Source: Euwallacea fornicatus (lineage: Eukaryota > Arthropoda > Insecta > Coleoptera > Curculionidae). Taken from it: a stretch of DNA of 64,000 bases. Position numbers and translations under genes: made by a program. Position 1 is the first letter of the stretch, and each line of letters opens with the position of its first letter. The notes below the pieces were generated by a model. The model did no database searches. It saw nothing but the letters and a program-made list of their open reading frames with translations, and was not told where the DNA came from. This document shows positions 22,395 to 34,413 of this stretch, piece by piece. The stretch lies in NCBI RefSeq assembly GCF_040115645.1, contig NC_089555.1:2356001-2420000 (forward strand), read 5' to 3'.

Positions 22395-24181
22395 TTGTAT
22401 CTCTTAAAAAACACGGTTTAATGCTCAAAATTATCAAGACTAAGGCATGCGATCATTTGTTAGGAAAAAGCGTGCAGGGCATCGTTTAAGGGTGCGAAAT
22501 TGTATCCAAAGATTACTTTTTGTGTGTGTGTACATGTGATGAATCTTCGAATGGTGCTAGATGCTTTATTTAAAATGTTTTAGAAGTTGAAATTAATTAA
22601 TTTATTTGTGTGTCTGAACGGATATATAATTCTTGTTGAGAACGTAGTGTGATATCAAAATGACTTATAGGCAAAGTATTTACTCTTATTTAAGGTTGTT
22701 TGTTTTGAAATGTTTTTAATGCTACCGAGTTCGACATTTGAAGAGATTCGCAAAGGCGACATTATATTGGTTTGTTACATAACAGTCTTTTAAATGTGAA
22801 TTATCCTACAGTTGGTAAAACGAAAACTGAATTACATATTTACTACTATCTTGTCAATATCAGCCAATCAGCAGGATACACATACATCAATTCCGGTAGT
22901 ATTACACCTATTTATTAGGTGATGGTTCGTTACTTTTGCTATTTTCGACGCACATTGATCTTTCTTTGAAACAGTAATCTCTTGATCTGTAAAGAATCTC
23001 CCGCAATAATATTACCAATATTGGACACTGAGTGATTTTTTTGAAAAGTTTTTCGGTTAGTTGTAGAGATTTTTTAGTAATAGGATTAATTTAAGTTGTA
23101 AAAATACTTTATTCCTTACTTTCGCACTACTCTTCGCGCTTTTGAGTAGCTACTTTTATCTCTTATCAACAAGGTTTTGTTCGAGAGACACGCGTCTTCG
23201 ACAATATTTAGCTGTTTTTTTCTATTTTAGATTTGCCCGAAAAACATTAGAAGCGGTCGCTAATTTTCTTACACGAGTCTCGTTGTATCGAAATAATATT
23301 TGTTAAGCCATGAGATATTTATTTATTTATATTAATTTAAGAGTATATATTGTTACGATTAGTAATGTAATTATTAAACGCCTTCTTTGAGTTTGACGTG
23401 TGAATTTGTTATCTATATAAAGTATGTTAACGTTTGTGATTTTATAAAAATTATAAATATAATAATAAACGTTTATTATTGTGTCTGAGGTGATATCCCT
23501 ATACACCATATTGTCATGAGAAAAGTATCGATTACTCGTTTTTATATCGCCCGTAAATGAAAATATTTCATTCGGCATTTTGTGGCGAAATAAAGAAAAT
23601 TTTAAACTTCTTAAGGCTGACACTGAACAATTCATCGCTCTGTACAAATACACATTAGATTGCTTATTTCCTCGTCTTTATACCGATTAGTCGTTTTGAA
23701 TGTGTCTGATCATGTTAGGTGCAAACCTACAGAAATTAACTCGTTGTTCAATTCAGCTACTCACATTTAGATGGCGTCTTAAAACCACAAATTTGGTTAC
23801 CTCTAGATATCTCTTATCTGAAAAATATTCTGTTGCTCTGCGTTGACGTTCCTTCGAAAAATAAAAATATACAATCTTTTGTAATATATTTTATTAAATG
23901 TTTTAAAAATTGACTAGCTTCAAGCTTAAAAACAGCATTTTTTCAAATTTGGATGTGCTATCTTTTCTTCATATTTCGTATAAATCTCTATAAAATAATT
24001 TATGGATTAACTTAAATAGTTTGTGTGCACAGAGCGTTACAGATTCACGTTTAAAAGTCCCAACTCTTGACCAACAAAAAACAAATTCCAAAAGAACCCC
24101 CTGGAAAAATCTAAATTTTGGATCTTTCTTATCCTAGTCAATTTTATCGCGAAAGGCGATCGATGAGCATTCTCGAGAAAC
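22395..24181. other. NUAK 3' UTR and intergenic AT-rich DNA
   Basis: The first part is likely NUAK 3' UTR. It is AT-rich without recognised genes; a minus-strand open frame at 23327-23653 shows no protein-like features. Confidence 0.5.
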
Positions 24182-24448
24182 TCAACATCCTAGAAGACAA
24201 CCAGTAAGGCACAACAGGGTTCCCGGCATTGAGTACACTATAACAGACCTCAGACAGTTATGGTACCATTCCACTGGATCAATTATAATGCAATACTCGA
24301 TTTTACCCAACTCGCATAACAAAAAACTGTGCCACTGCGCTGAAGAGCCGATACGCTTTTCTATGAAATCTGTACCTCTCTGTAACTCATCTTTATAATG
24401 ACTAGCAGAACAGTAAAATTCTGTGCTAATATAAGCAGAAATGCACAA
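24182..24448 (-). other. Unassigned 88-codon open frame downstream of the amine oxidase
   Basis: The frame begins only with TTG and ends in a Cys-rich hydrophobic stretch (SMPGTLLCLTGCLLGC). It lies about 250 bases past the amine oxidase stop on the same strand, so it may simply be in that gene's 3' UTR or be an exon of an unrecognised small gene. No family was recognised. Confidence 0.2.
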
Positions 24449-24701
24449 ACCATAAAATCATCTGTCGGATTTTTCTCTACCTTAATACCTACATTAAAAC
24501 CTTACAAATATCTTTGTAGACTTAGACATTATTTAACAGATATTCAGTGCCATAACCTGAGCAATGCATTAAAAGAAACATAAATGAGTTGCTCAGGGAG
24601 CAATAGAAACATGGCCCACAGCCGCAAAATAACTTTAACCTCAGTCACCGGTTTCGCACAAATACTGCTTATAAATTATACACATGCACTTCTCAAAATC
24701 A

Positions 24702-26757
24702 TTATTCAAGGGTAATACCTTGGATCCAAGAACTTAAATCAGTCTCATCTTCACAATCGACTACAATTTCCTGAGGCGTATCGTTGCTGAGGATTGTTTG
24801 TGCGGCAGTTCTGCCTGTAAGGTACGCCCCATGTACTGTGGAATAGAAGTTGCTGTGTGTGTGCTCACCGGCAAACATTAAAACTGGCTAAAATGAGCAG
24901 GAATGTGGTACAGAACAAAAACAACACAAACACTACCTTTGCGTCATTTTCGTCCAGGTACAAAGGTTGCGCTAGACACTCAATATCAATCTGAGAAGCC
25001 CCCACTGCTATCGCAGTATAGGAGCCTCTTGTGTATTCTTGTTTGTGCCAACTAGTGCTTTAAAATAGACAGAAAATGAAACTAATTTTACTTAAAAGTC
25101 TTACTGAAGCTCACCACACACAGCTTTTGGGCTTAGGTATAAAAGGATCATTTAAAAATTTCCTCAGAACCACTGTGCATGTCTCCAATACAGTGTTGCT
25201 GTCTAAAGTCTCCATATACTCAGCTTCTTTCCCAGAAATCCACCCCAAAATCAACGTTTCGGTTATTTTACTGAAGGAATAAATCTTCCTAAACCAATTT
25301 TTAGTTATATCTTCACTGGAATCGTCTTCCCACAATAGCAAAACTTCTGTAATGCTAGGGTGAAGAAACGGTCTGCAAAAATGTTATTTAAATATAACAT
25401 ACGTTCGCCCGCCTGTCTACAACCTCTCAAATTCCAATAGTATTTTATCTACAGTTCCAAATAATAGGCGGTCTATGGCCTCAGTTTTATAATCAGGCAG
25501 AGGTGGTTTGAACAAACTTGTTGCTTTATGCTTTAAAACTCCTAAAGGTATTGTACAAATCAGGTGATCTCCATAAAATCTTTGGTTATTTTCACACACT
25601 ACTTCTACACTGTATGACGAGGGCGTTGGGAAGGTTTTTTCTTGCGACACTTCCCTGCTGCTTCCTGGGGTGCTGCCATCTTCAACTACGGTTATGTCTG
25701 ATTCTTCTGAGTCAGAATCTGATCCATTTTCAGGTTTCTAAAACCCACAGACTCAACCAAAATTTTCACATAGAGTACAAACTTCTTAATTCAAATCAAT
25801 AATTGCACCTTGTTATTTGAATTAAGACATAAAGTTGGGATTACAGTACAGTTGACTTAAAGAGTTCATATTGCATTTATAATAGAATTACCTGTATTCT
25901 CTTCCTACAATTCCACTTAATGAGTTTAACAGGGTGCTTTCTTAATATCTTGTCCTTGGGAATAACTCGTTCCAAGGGTTCTAAAATAGAACTATAGCCT
26001 TTGGGCAGTATAATGTTTCCACCCTGCAGTTCTGTGTAACTGCCTATCTCAAGCAAGTCAATTTCATTCATACTATCACAGCCTGATATACAAGTTTCTC
26101 GTTTTAAAAGGCAGTCAAACAGCAGCTCCTTTAGGTGCCGTTCCACCGGATCCTAGGAACCAGAGTGTCAGCAAGGATTATGAAAATTTAAAAAAAGATC
26201 TACCTTAACTTTATCTAAATACAAATTCATTTCCAGTTTCATGTGTTCGCCAACACTATCTATGCCATCAGGAGGTTCATATTGAGATATAAAGTATTCC
26301 TCACATCTCTTTAGGAAACATAAATAGGCCTCATAAATCTCCTGTAAAACTGTGAATGGTAACTGCTTCCCTTGTTCTGTTGCTGCCACTATCTAAAATA
26401 ATAATCTATCCTAGCAGTCGCGTAATAATCACCATTAGATTAAACTACCTTATGTGATTTAGGCGCAGCCATAATATCCACTAAACCATGCTGCATTGCT
26501 AATTCATACACAGGATTACCTAACACCCCATGGATCCAGTTAGCGCCTAACTCGACCCTTTCGACCCCTATGGGAATCTGGACAATGCGACCGCCTAATC
26601 GCCTTCGGGCCTCAAATAATTTAAAATCTGTGAAATTATTCCTGGTAAGATGGTAGGCCGCGCTCAATCCAGCCATGCCCGCCCCAATAATGAGAACTTT
26701 GGCATAGTTCGGGGAATCTTGGTGATTTGTCCCACTGGTTCCCCCATTTTCGGCCAT
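24702..26757 (-). CDS. Spermine/polyamine oxidase (FAD amine oxidase)
   Basis: Flavin-dependent oxidation of spermine or N1-acetylpolyamines, releasing H2O2 and an aminoaldehyde. Seven coding exons: 26449-26757, 26204-26392, 25892-26152, 25424-25737, 25115-25372, 24937-25057 and 24702-24887; 1638 bases, 545 aa, all in phase. The dinucleotide fold starts KVLIIGAGMAGLSAAYHL (G25-x-G27-x-x-G30), then EARRRLGGRI and VELGANWIHG. A substrate-domain segment GGNIILPKGY is present, and LICTIPLGVLK marks the second FAD strand. The C-terminal FAGEHTHSNFYSTVHGAYLTG holds the FAD-contacting Glu at about 492. Between domains lies an acidic Ser-rich insert (SDSDSEESDITVVEDGST). The C-terminus is ITLE with no PTS1 signal, which favours a cytosolic/nuclear spermine-oxidase type over peroxisomal PAOX. 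Upstream it is head to head with FUT8. Confidence 0.92.
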
Positions 26758-27370
26758 AACGCGTTGGTGGATGCTCCTTTATTGCAATTTTTTCGGTAAT
26801 TTGAGCCCCATTTGCCCCATTCAAATCACAACCTACACGAAACACCAGTCACCTGATTTTGGCATATTGACAAATAGTTGCAAAATTTGCTTTTCTTCAT
26901 GCGGTTATGTTTATCTTCTTTTAATACGTATTGATAAGTGAGATCAAATTATGATTTTCCTGCAATAAGTGACGTCATACGTCTAATCCCTTTATCTTGT
27001 TGTTGACGTTTTGTACATCTAATGGAGAAATAACAACAAATAATAATCAAAACATACAAACATTCAAGATTTATTTATAACATAATAATTGATATAATTA
27101 TTTAATGGGACTCCTAATGCAGATGCTTCCCCTCCGACAATATCCAGTATGAAGCAAAAGGCCCATTGTTTCAAACGCACGCACAAGACTCAGTAACCTT
27201 AGGAATTCCACTTTGTTAGCTTTGGTGAGAATTAATAGTACCTAATTGCAATAATTATAGCCATTATTACTTCTATAAATATTTCTAAGTGGCATTTCAC
27301 TGTTTATCAGTTTAGTTAATGATAATCTATGCCTGTGTTATGCTTCATAAATATTTCATTTTCAGTTGCC
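26758..27370. promoter_or_regulatory. Shared divergent promoter region, amine oxidase / FUT8
   Basis: Only about 610 bp separate the two start codons. FUT8 has a splice acceptor (cattttcag) immediately 5' of its ATG, so at least one noncoding leader exon must lie here. A CRE-like tgacgtca occurs near 26970. Otherwise AT-rich. Confidence 0.4.
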
Positions 27371-29806
27371 ATGAGTACATTCCGGCAAGTGTTATCAATA
27401 GGATGGCATCGAACAGTTGTGATTTTCTTAGCCCTCTGGCTTCTTGTAGTACTGCTCTTAGCAGCTTATCCAGGCATAAATTCAAGCAGCAGTCTAGATG
27501 CCAAGTCCTCAGAGAGACTTGTTAGAGCCTTTTCAGATTTGGAGTCCTTGAGGAAACAGAACCAAGAGCTACGGGAAATATTTAAGGAAATCAGTTTAAA
27601 GTTGGTATAATTTAAAAGTATCTATAACTGCAGTAGTAATGGTTTTATCCAGTAATTTAAGTGATGATCAGAAAGAAGCGATAGAGAATTTCCAGAAAAG
27701 GTTAACAAAGGCTGAAAGATCCTATGAGAAGGATAATATTCATTTGTACAGTCATAAGGCAGAGCCAAATTCAGAGTATGAATTATTGAGGAGAAGAATA
27801 TTTGCCAATACCAATGAGTTTTGGTACTATATGCATTCCAGTTTATTAGAAATTCAGAGGAGAGCTGCAGGAGTGACTGAAGTTACAAATTTTGTGGAAA
27901 GAGTTTTAAATCTTGGGGCTGAGCACAAGAGGTAAGAAAAGTGGCTTTTTGCAACAATATTACTTACAGTGGCAAATTTAGAGGAGAAGGCATCAGAGGC
28001 AAGAGCCTTAGCCCTCTCACTTTCAGTAATTATTCCTTTGAAATGCCTGCTATGCTTAACTTAAGCTTTAGCTCATTTAAGCCCTCCTGTAAAGAACCTA
28101 TGAACCTCATTTGCAACAGCAACTTTATGCTTATGGAAGGACTCCAGTGATCTGAAGCTTTTAGTTAAGCATAGGTTAAGCCTTAAACCTTGTACAATCA
28201 GATCTAAACGAACTAATACTCCAGAGCTTTGCTACATGACATCTCTGCATTGGCAGAAGAAGATGGTTATGATGAATGGAGAAAAAAGGAATCATATGAT
28301 TTAAGCAACCTTATTCAAGAGAGATTTAAATACCTACAAAACCCTGAAGACTGCGATAGTGCGCGCAAATTAGTTTGCACCTTAAACAAGGTTAAACAAC
28401 CACAATATTTGCAAATTTCAGAAAATATATTAAAGGAAATTTTAGGGATGTGGTTATGGTTGCCAACTACATCATGCTGTGTATTGCTTTATGGTGGCTT
28501 ATGGCACAAAAAGAACATTGATTTTGAAGTCTAAGGGTTGGCGCTATCATAAAGCTGGATGGGAAGAAATTTTTATGCCAGTTAGTGAAACTTGCACATC
28601 TCCAAGTGGAGAAAGTGTGGCTAATTGGCCAGGACATTCTGAGTCGCAAGTTGTAAATTTGCCAATTATAGACAGCTTATCTCCAAGACCCCCGTTTTTG
28701 CCTTTAGCTGTTCCTGAGGATTTGGCACCAAGGTTGCTGATGGAAAACATATTATTTCATTTTTTTATTAAAACACATTTTGTTTAGATTAACTAGGTTA
28801 CATGGTGACCCAATTGTCTGGTGGGTAGGCCAGATATTAAAGTATCTTTTGAGGCCTCAAGAAAAGACTGCTAACTTGATACAAGAAGCGATGACTAAGC
28901 TAGGTTACAAAAGACCTATTGTCGGGTAATTGAGGTCAAGCTAAGTATGGAATATACTTAATAAAACTATTCCAGGATTCATATAAGACGCACAGATAAA
29001 GTGGGAACTGAAGCAGCGTTCCACCGCCTGGAAGAATACATGACTGAAGTCGATGAGTTTTACAAGCAGTTGGAGCTCAAAGAGAAAGTCGATATAAAGC
29101 GCGTTTATTTAGCTTCAGATGATCCAAAAGTATTGAAAGAGGCGAAAAGTAAATATCCGGAATACGAGATTATTTGCGACCCCCAAGTATCCAAAACAGC
29201 CGCAGTTTCTACGCGCTACAGTGACACGTCCTTATTCGGAATCATTTACGACATTCATATGTTGGCTTTAAGCGATTTTTTAGTCTGTACCTTTTCATCT
29301 CAAGTGAGCTATTTGAAGATAACTTAACAGCAGCAATAGCAAGGATGTTTTAGGTTTGCAGAATTGCCTACGAAATAATGCAAAACTATCATGCAGATGC
29401 GGCTGCTAAATTCAAGTCTTTGGATGATATTTATTATTATGGGGGGCAAAATCCGCATAATATGGTAGCAGTATTGTCCCACGAGCCGAGAAAGCCTGGG
29501 GAAATGGAAGTGCGCGTGGGGGACTTAATAGGTAGGTTTGAATTGAGGACATAAATTACTGCGTCAGTTTTTGAGAACCTGCGGTACCATTGACAAACTC
29601 CATTTAAATACAAAGTTATTAATGCAAAACACATGATCTATATATATTGTTTAGGGGTCGCCGGCAACCATTGGAACGGTTTCAGTAAAGGCAGGAACAT
29701 CCGAACTAACCAAATGGGTCTCTATCCGACCTTCAAAGCGAAGGACAAAATTGAAACTGCCAAGTTCCCTACTTACTCGGAAATGTATCAACAAGCTAGT
29801 GATTAA
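27371..29806 (+). CDS. FUT8: Alpha-1,6-fucosyltransferase (FUT8 / FucT6)
   Basis: Golgi type II enzyme that adds core fucose to the innermost GlcNAc of N-glycans. Eight coding exons: 27371-27600, 27653-27931, 28225-28390, 28446-28732, 28788-28925, 28976-29303, 29354-29531 and 29655-29806; 1758 bases, 585 aa (human ~575). Signal anchor at residues ~15-34 (VVIFLALWLLVVLLLAAYPG), then a coiled-coil stem (SDLESLRKQNQELREIFKEI). The catalytic part has GCGYGCQLHH and the hallmark HIRRTDKVGTEAAFHRLEEY with two Arg at about 371-372. SRYSDTS / TFSSQVCRIAYE-type donor-site motifs follow in sequence. The C-terminal SH3-like domain begins EVRVGDLIGVAGNHWNGFSK. The first intron uses a weak donor (aa|gttggt) but gives the right phase. 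Short introns throughout; no breaks. Confidence 0.95.
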
Positions 29807-30789
29807 ATTTACAAAATAGGTTATTGTAAATATGTATTTATCGCACAGCTATGAGGATTCCGAATCTCGATGGTAAAAACGAAAGTGATATTGAATTGTA
29901 GCGGGTGTAAAGGGCAAATTCTGGCATCCAGAGCATTGTCAAGAATGGCTGCTAGATCTGTTTTTTTTTGTTTATAAACATTTGTTCATTACTCTATCGT
30001 GAGCTTTGTTGAAGGTTCTCAAATAATTTCCATCCACTTACATAAGTAGTTTAAGGTGAAAAAAAAGCTAATGATAGCGTTCCAAATGTGTTGCTCTGTG
30101 ACATGTGTGTCGATTTAGAGCACATTCTTCTCTTATTGTTTAACTTAATATTGTAGAGTGCAATAACAATAATCTTAAAAGGGCATTGAATGCCTCTAAT
30201 ATAGTTTAAGTGACATATACTAAAATTACCCAGTTCAGACAACCTGAACCAGGCGCACATTAGTTGAATGGAAAATTTCCAATGGATTTATGACTTTATA
30301 CCGAACTTTTCTGGATTGGTTTGGTATAATAAAGTACAAATAACTTGAATAAACCTATCCTGTAACGCTCAACTACTGTTTATGTAAGTCCAAAATGCAT
30401 TTTAACTTCATGAAGCTCTCAACTGGCAAGACTGGTCAAACATATATGTTAACGGCCTAAAATTATTGATTTTCTGCTTCCTTTTTTTTTTTGAACTGAA
30501 AGCGCATCAGGTATACGTGTATAAGTTGATTGTGTCTGTGTCGTTTTATTTTATTTATAACAAGATATTGTATAAATCCGATTTATTATGTTTTTATTAA
30601 TAGACATTTTTGTATAAAAGTAGTAAGGAATATAAAACTTAGTTAAACCACTCTAGTGTCCTTACTTGATACTCCGTAAAACGTATCCACTTGTATGTAT
30701 CAAATAACCCAAAATCAAATTTATAAAAGTATTGAAAAAATCCGTAGGCAAACACTCGAATGCCTTCGATAATTCCTAGTAAAAATGCA
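29807..30789. other. FUT8 3' UTR and intergenic
   Basis: AT-rich. AATAAA-like signals occur around 30326-30350 (ataataaag, gaataaacc). No further gene was seen; the right end probably includes the 3' UTR of the LRR membrane protein (-). Confidence 0.5.
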
Positions 30790-31932
30790 CTAAGCTTTGA
30801 TCAGTTGCACCTGACTATCAGAGCCTTGTTCCAGTTTCTTGTACCTAAGAGTATATACTAGTTTACAAAAAAGAATTCCCGAGGAAAATCCAATAACAAA
30901 ACTAATCAAAGTCGTTAAAGCCATCGCTATAAAAAAACCATCATTGCTGGGTTCGTCGGTGAAAATATACCAGCAATTAGTAGGCAATCTTGGCTTCAAA
31001 TTTTCCTGATCTATTTGTTGAATATGAGTTTCTTTGTCATCTAATGAATTAATACGATCTTTTTTTTCTTCATTCTTATAACCATCCGGAAATGTATTAG
31101 CGTCATTTTCAAACAAAACTTGCTCACTATCATCATTTACCATATCCTCAGTTTCTGCACAATCCTTTAATAATTCTGTAAAATCGTCTTTGAAAATGGA
31201 AAGTAATCTATCGTCAACAGTGGTGCAGAAATAAGGATCGAGAGTGTTTATTAATTTATGATCAGCGAGTTGCTGGAAAGCTCTAAGATTGTCGCAAGTG
31301 CACCAAAATGGATTATAGGAGAGTTTCACTGTCAACGATTCAGGCTTGAACATCTTGAAAGGCTCAAAGGATAAGTTTTGAATGTTATTCTGTTCCAAAT
31401 ACAAGACCACCAGCTTTGGCAAGTGCGCCAAGGAATTGTTTTCGATAAAAGAAATCTGGGCTGCGTTTAAAACTAGGATCTTTAAATTACCAGACCGGAT
31501 TTTAGGCATTCCTTCATCGAAATTATTCCTCGATAAGTCCAGCGTTATCATCTGATCCAAGTCCTCGATTATATCTTCAGGCATGCCACTGTAGCTCAAT
31601 ATATTATCATTCAGATTGAGTACCTGCAAGCCCTCCAATTCGTCGAACGCCTGTTCTCCCAACTCATTTACCATCGATGAATTAAGGTATAGCGTGCGCA
31701 CCTCATCGCATTTTGGAAAATTAAAATTTTCCTGACTAATGAAAAACATCTTGTTACCAGAGAAGTCCAGGAAATTAGGCGAGATATCCAGGTTGGTCAA
31801 GTCAGGTACATTTTTCAAATCCTGGTTAATGCAAGAAATGGTTGAATCCGTGCAATGACAGGATATGGGGCAACTTGCTTGGGACTTCAATATGCAGAAG
31901 CTGAGTAATGTTAGAAAGAATGCTGGCTTCAT
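30790..31932 (-). CDS. LRR single-pass membrane protein
   Basis: 380 aa encoded in one exon; a splice acceptor (ccctttcag) 14 bases before the ATG shows a spliced leader. Signal peptide MKPAFFLTLLSFCILKSQAS, then an LRR N-cap with clustered Cys (CPISCHCTDSTISC). About six LRRs follow, for example VRTLYLNSSMVNELG, LQVLNLNDNILSYSG, MITLDLSRNNFDEG and LVVLYLEQNNIQNLS, then an LRR C-cap with NPFWCTCDNLRAF and later Cys. An acidic linker (about residues 245-320) precedes a membrane segment FFIAMALTTLISFVIGFSSG and a short cytoplasmic tail. This is the layout of insect LRR cell-surface proteins with adhesion or signalling roles; the ligand and orthologue are unknown. Confidence 0.85.
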   Translation of the reverse strand: MKPAFFLTLLSFCILKSQASCPISCHCTDSTISCINQDLKNVPDLTNLDISPNFLDFSGNKMFFISQENFNFPKCDEVRTLYLNSSMVNELGEQAFDELEGLQVLNLNDNILSYSGMPEDIIEDLDQMITLDLSRNNFDEGMPKIRSGNLKILVLNAAQISFIENNSLAHLPKLVVLYLEQNNIQNLSFEPFKMFKPESLTVKLSYNPFWCTCDNLRAFQQLADHKLINTLDPYFCTTVDDRLLSIFKDDFTELLKDCAETEDMVNDDSEQVLFENDANTFPDGYKNEEKKDRINSLDDKETHIQQIDQENLKPRLPTNCWYIFTDEPSNDGFFIAMALTTLISFVIGFSSGILFCKLVYTLRYKKLEQGSDSQVQLIKA

Positions 31933-31946
31933 TTTTCTGATAGAAT

Positions 31947-34328
31947 CTGAAAGGGTGATGAGGTAAATCTACGTGCTCAAACAAAACCTCAAAAATCCGA
32001 CGAAGACAGCGTGATTAAATTACTTATTTTGGAAGATAAAATTTACAAATAACCACAAGTTCTCATACCCTTTTAAGCTCGCAAAAGCCTTGTGATATGG
32101 CAACAAATTCCCTTAAGCCCGCGACTGACTCGTCATTAAACGTTGTAATGCATCATTCTATGGAAAAATGAGAATTGTTTACAAACAGTAAAATGTTTAT
32201 TCTATAAATTGGGAACACGTCTCGTAGTTTTTGATTTACCGGCTCGGAATTGCTACCAGGGAGATACAATAAAAGAAGTTGTGATCGTCAAAAGAGTTAA
32301 AATGCGTACCATAAGTCAGTGAAAGGGTTTCTCAGGCCCAATTTATTTTGCTTACAAAGGATGAAGTATTTCCTAGTTACAGGACAGTTAAATAGGAAAT
32401 AACAAATTCTTCAAAATACCCTGTAACTTTTTTTAACTGACCAAATACCAAATACACTGGATTTAAAATCAACAATGGGATTTTTCTTTGTCCTGTATAA
32501 TATTGAGGGTTTTTTAAGAGGAGTTTTAGCGCTAAAATATCAAGGAAAGAATTTTTTTAGTCTTTCTATTTAATAAAAGTTCATTAGAATCGCGCCATCG
32601 TTAACATTGCTCTGTCTAAGTAAATCTAACTGTCACCAACATTTCTTTTTTATTTTTCTTTTAGTTGCAAAAATGCTATAAGAATAAATACCGTCTTATA
32701 TGACCTGAATGGCATTAAAGAATTTATTTCAAGAAATGTTTTTTCGCCAAATTGTCAAAAAACGGACGTTCTGAATCTTTTTGTCTATGAAAAACAGATT
32801 AGGCTTACGCCATCGTAAACAATTCTTTCTCTAAATAAATTTGTCTGTCGCCAACATTTTTCCTTTGGTTGCAAAAGTATCATAACAATGAACATCCTCA
32901 CATGCCTCCCATACTCAACGATACTACGAGCAATTTGATTAAAACAATCTTAACCTGGCATTGTTATGTTTTTAAAGTCCATTTTTGCTTAATATTTTTA
33001 TCTTGTTGATTTTACAATTAATATGTAAATGATTTATTTCGAGAATCAATAATAATTTCGGATCATCTTGTTTAAATCAGAAGCAACTTAAAAAATACAC
33101 AACTGAGTATAATACACTATCTTAAGTCAAGCATCCTATTTCCCCCAGAAATGAAGGGCAGTTGGTAAAAAAGCCTCCTAGTATGTAGTAAGCCGTAAAT
33201 ATAAGACGTTAATTAAGTCATTTACTATATACCAACAAACATATGACCGGGAAACTGATAACAGATGAATTTATCCAAGACATTTATATTTCAATGCATA
33301 CTTAAGGTTTTCTTATATGAGCTTTCTTTATTAACATTGTATCATATTTTGTACAATTCACGCTTTGAGCGCAACATTATATTACAAAGATCTTCTTAAG
33401 TCAGTCCCGGGCTTTTTGTGCAAAGGGGATGAAGGTTTTTGCACATCAAAAAGCAGCAAACTAACTTACCTATTTCTAACTTACATCTGGAACTACACTT
33501 CAATATCCAAAGACTACCAAGTAATCGACATAGTGAAGTTATTTGTATTTTATCTTATCATAAAATACATGTTATCAATACTATTTGCCCGGAATTAGAG
33601 TTTGAGGCGTTATTTATATTGATACATTACCTATACAGAGGTATGCGATGAGATAACGTTGGTAAATCGTCTCTGCATTATCTCCTGCAACTTCTTTCAA
33701 TGATGAGTTTTGATTAGCCTTGTGGAGCAGCTAATTAATTGCAAAGGTTACAGTCTGAGATTATTTTTGAATTCAGCATTAGATAGGCACTAAATCTGAT
33801 ATAGCTATGTTTGCACTCAGCTCAAAGGCACTACATATTTATTTATTTCTGTGAACGATCGAATAAAAATTCAATGAAGATTTTTACTGTAATATCGCTT
33901 TATGATTTTTATGTGTGATGCAGTTTTAAGGTAAAAATTAGCTCGTATTCGCAAAAAAAATATTAATCCCTTAAAAGAGGTTCTACCGTTTCATTGCAAT
34001 GAAGTTGTGGTATCACGTCATTATAAGGCTTCTGTTTAAACACCAAATTAATCTTCTTCGAAATAGACGATGTAAATGATAAGATTTGAAAAATTTCAAT
34101 TGAAATGGAGTTCTAATGATAAGCGCGTATGCCACTACTTGGTTGAACTAATATACAAATATCTTCATGACGTAGAATTTTCTCCGTATTGTTCATATAT
34201 GTTCTTACAGCTAATTTCACGTATCTAGCTAAGGCTCATTAGATAGGTAATTCAATTTGTTAGCTTTCATCTAGCCAACGCAAGAAGTAACTCTCGTTCT
34301 TGACCAGAAAGTACACCTCGGTCGTTCT
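31947..34328. other. Intergenic AT-rich DNA, nothing recognised
   Basis: About 2.4 kb between divergent genes (LRR membrane protein - and OST-alpha +). Two overlapping small open frames at 33365-33651 look random. Two similar stretches (32570-32680 and 32760-32890, both with gcgcc/cgcc-atcgt-aacaat and gtc-ccaacatt) suggest a small imperfect tandem repeat. Confidence 0.45.
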
Positions 34329-34336
34329 TATATAAG
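34329..34336 (+). promoter_or_regulatory. TATA box of the OST-alpha gene
   Basis: tatataag lies 78 bases 5' of the ATG at 34414, the spacing expected for a short unspliced leader. Confidence 0.5.
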
Positions 34337-34413
34337 ATACATGCGTCTGTTGCGAAATGCCACTATTGCAGGAATAAACCATCAATCGAATTTTACTATT
34401 AATAAGTTTTAAA

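Noticed and set aside
23327..23653. 108-codon minus-strand ORF
   Set aside because: AT-rich random-looking composition in the NUAK downstream region; no supporting splice or protein features.
27941..28150. 69-codon ORF inside FUT8
   Set aside because: Falls in the FUT8 intron between exons ending 27931 and starting 28225; not conserved protein sequence.
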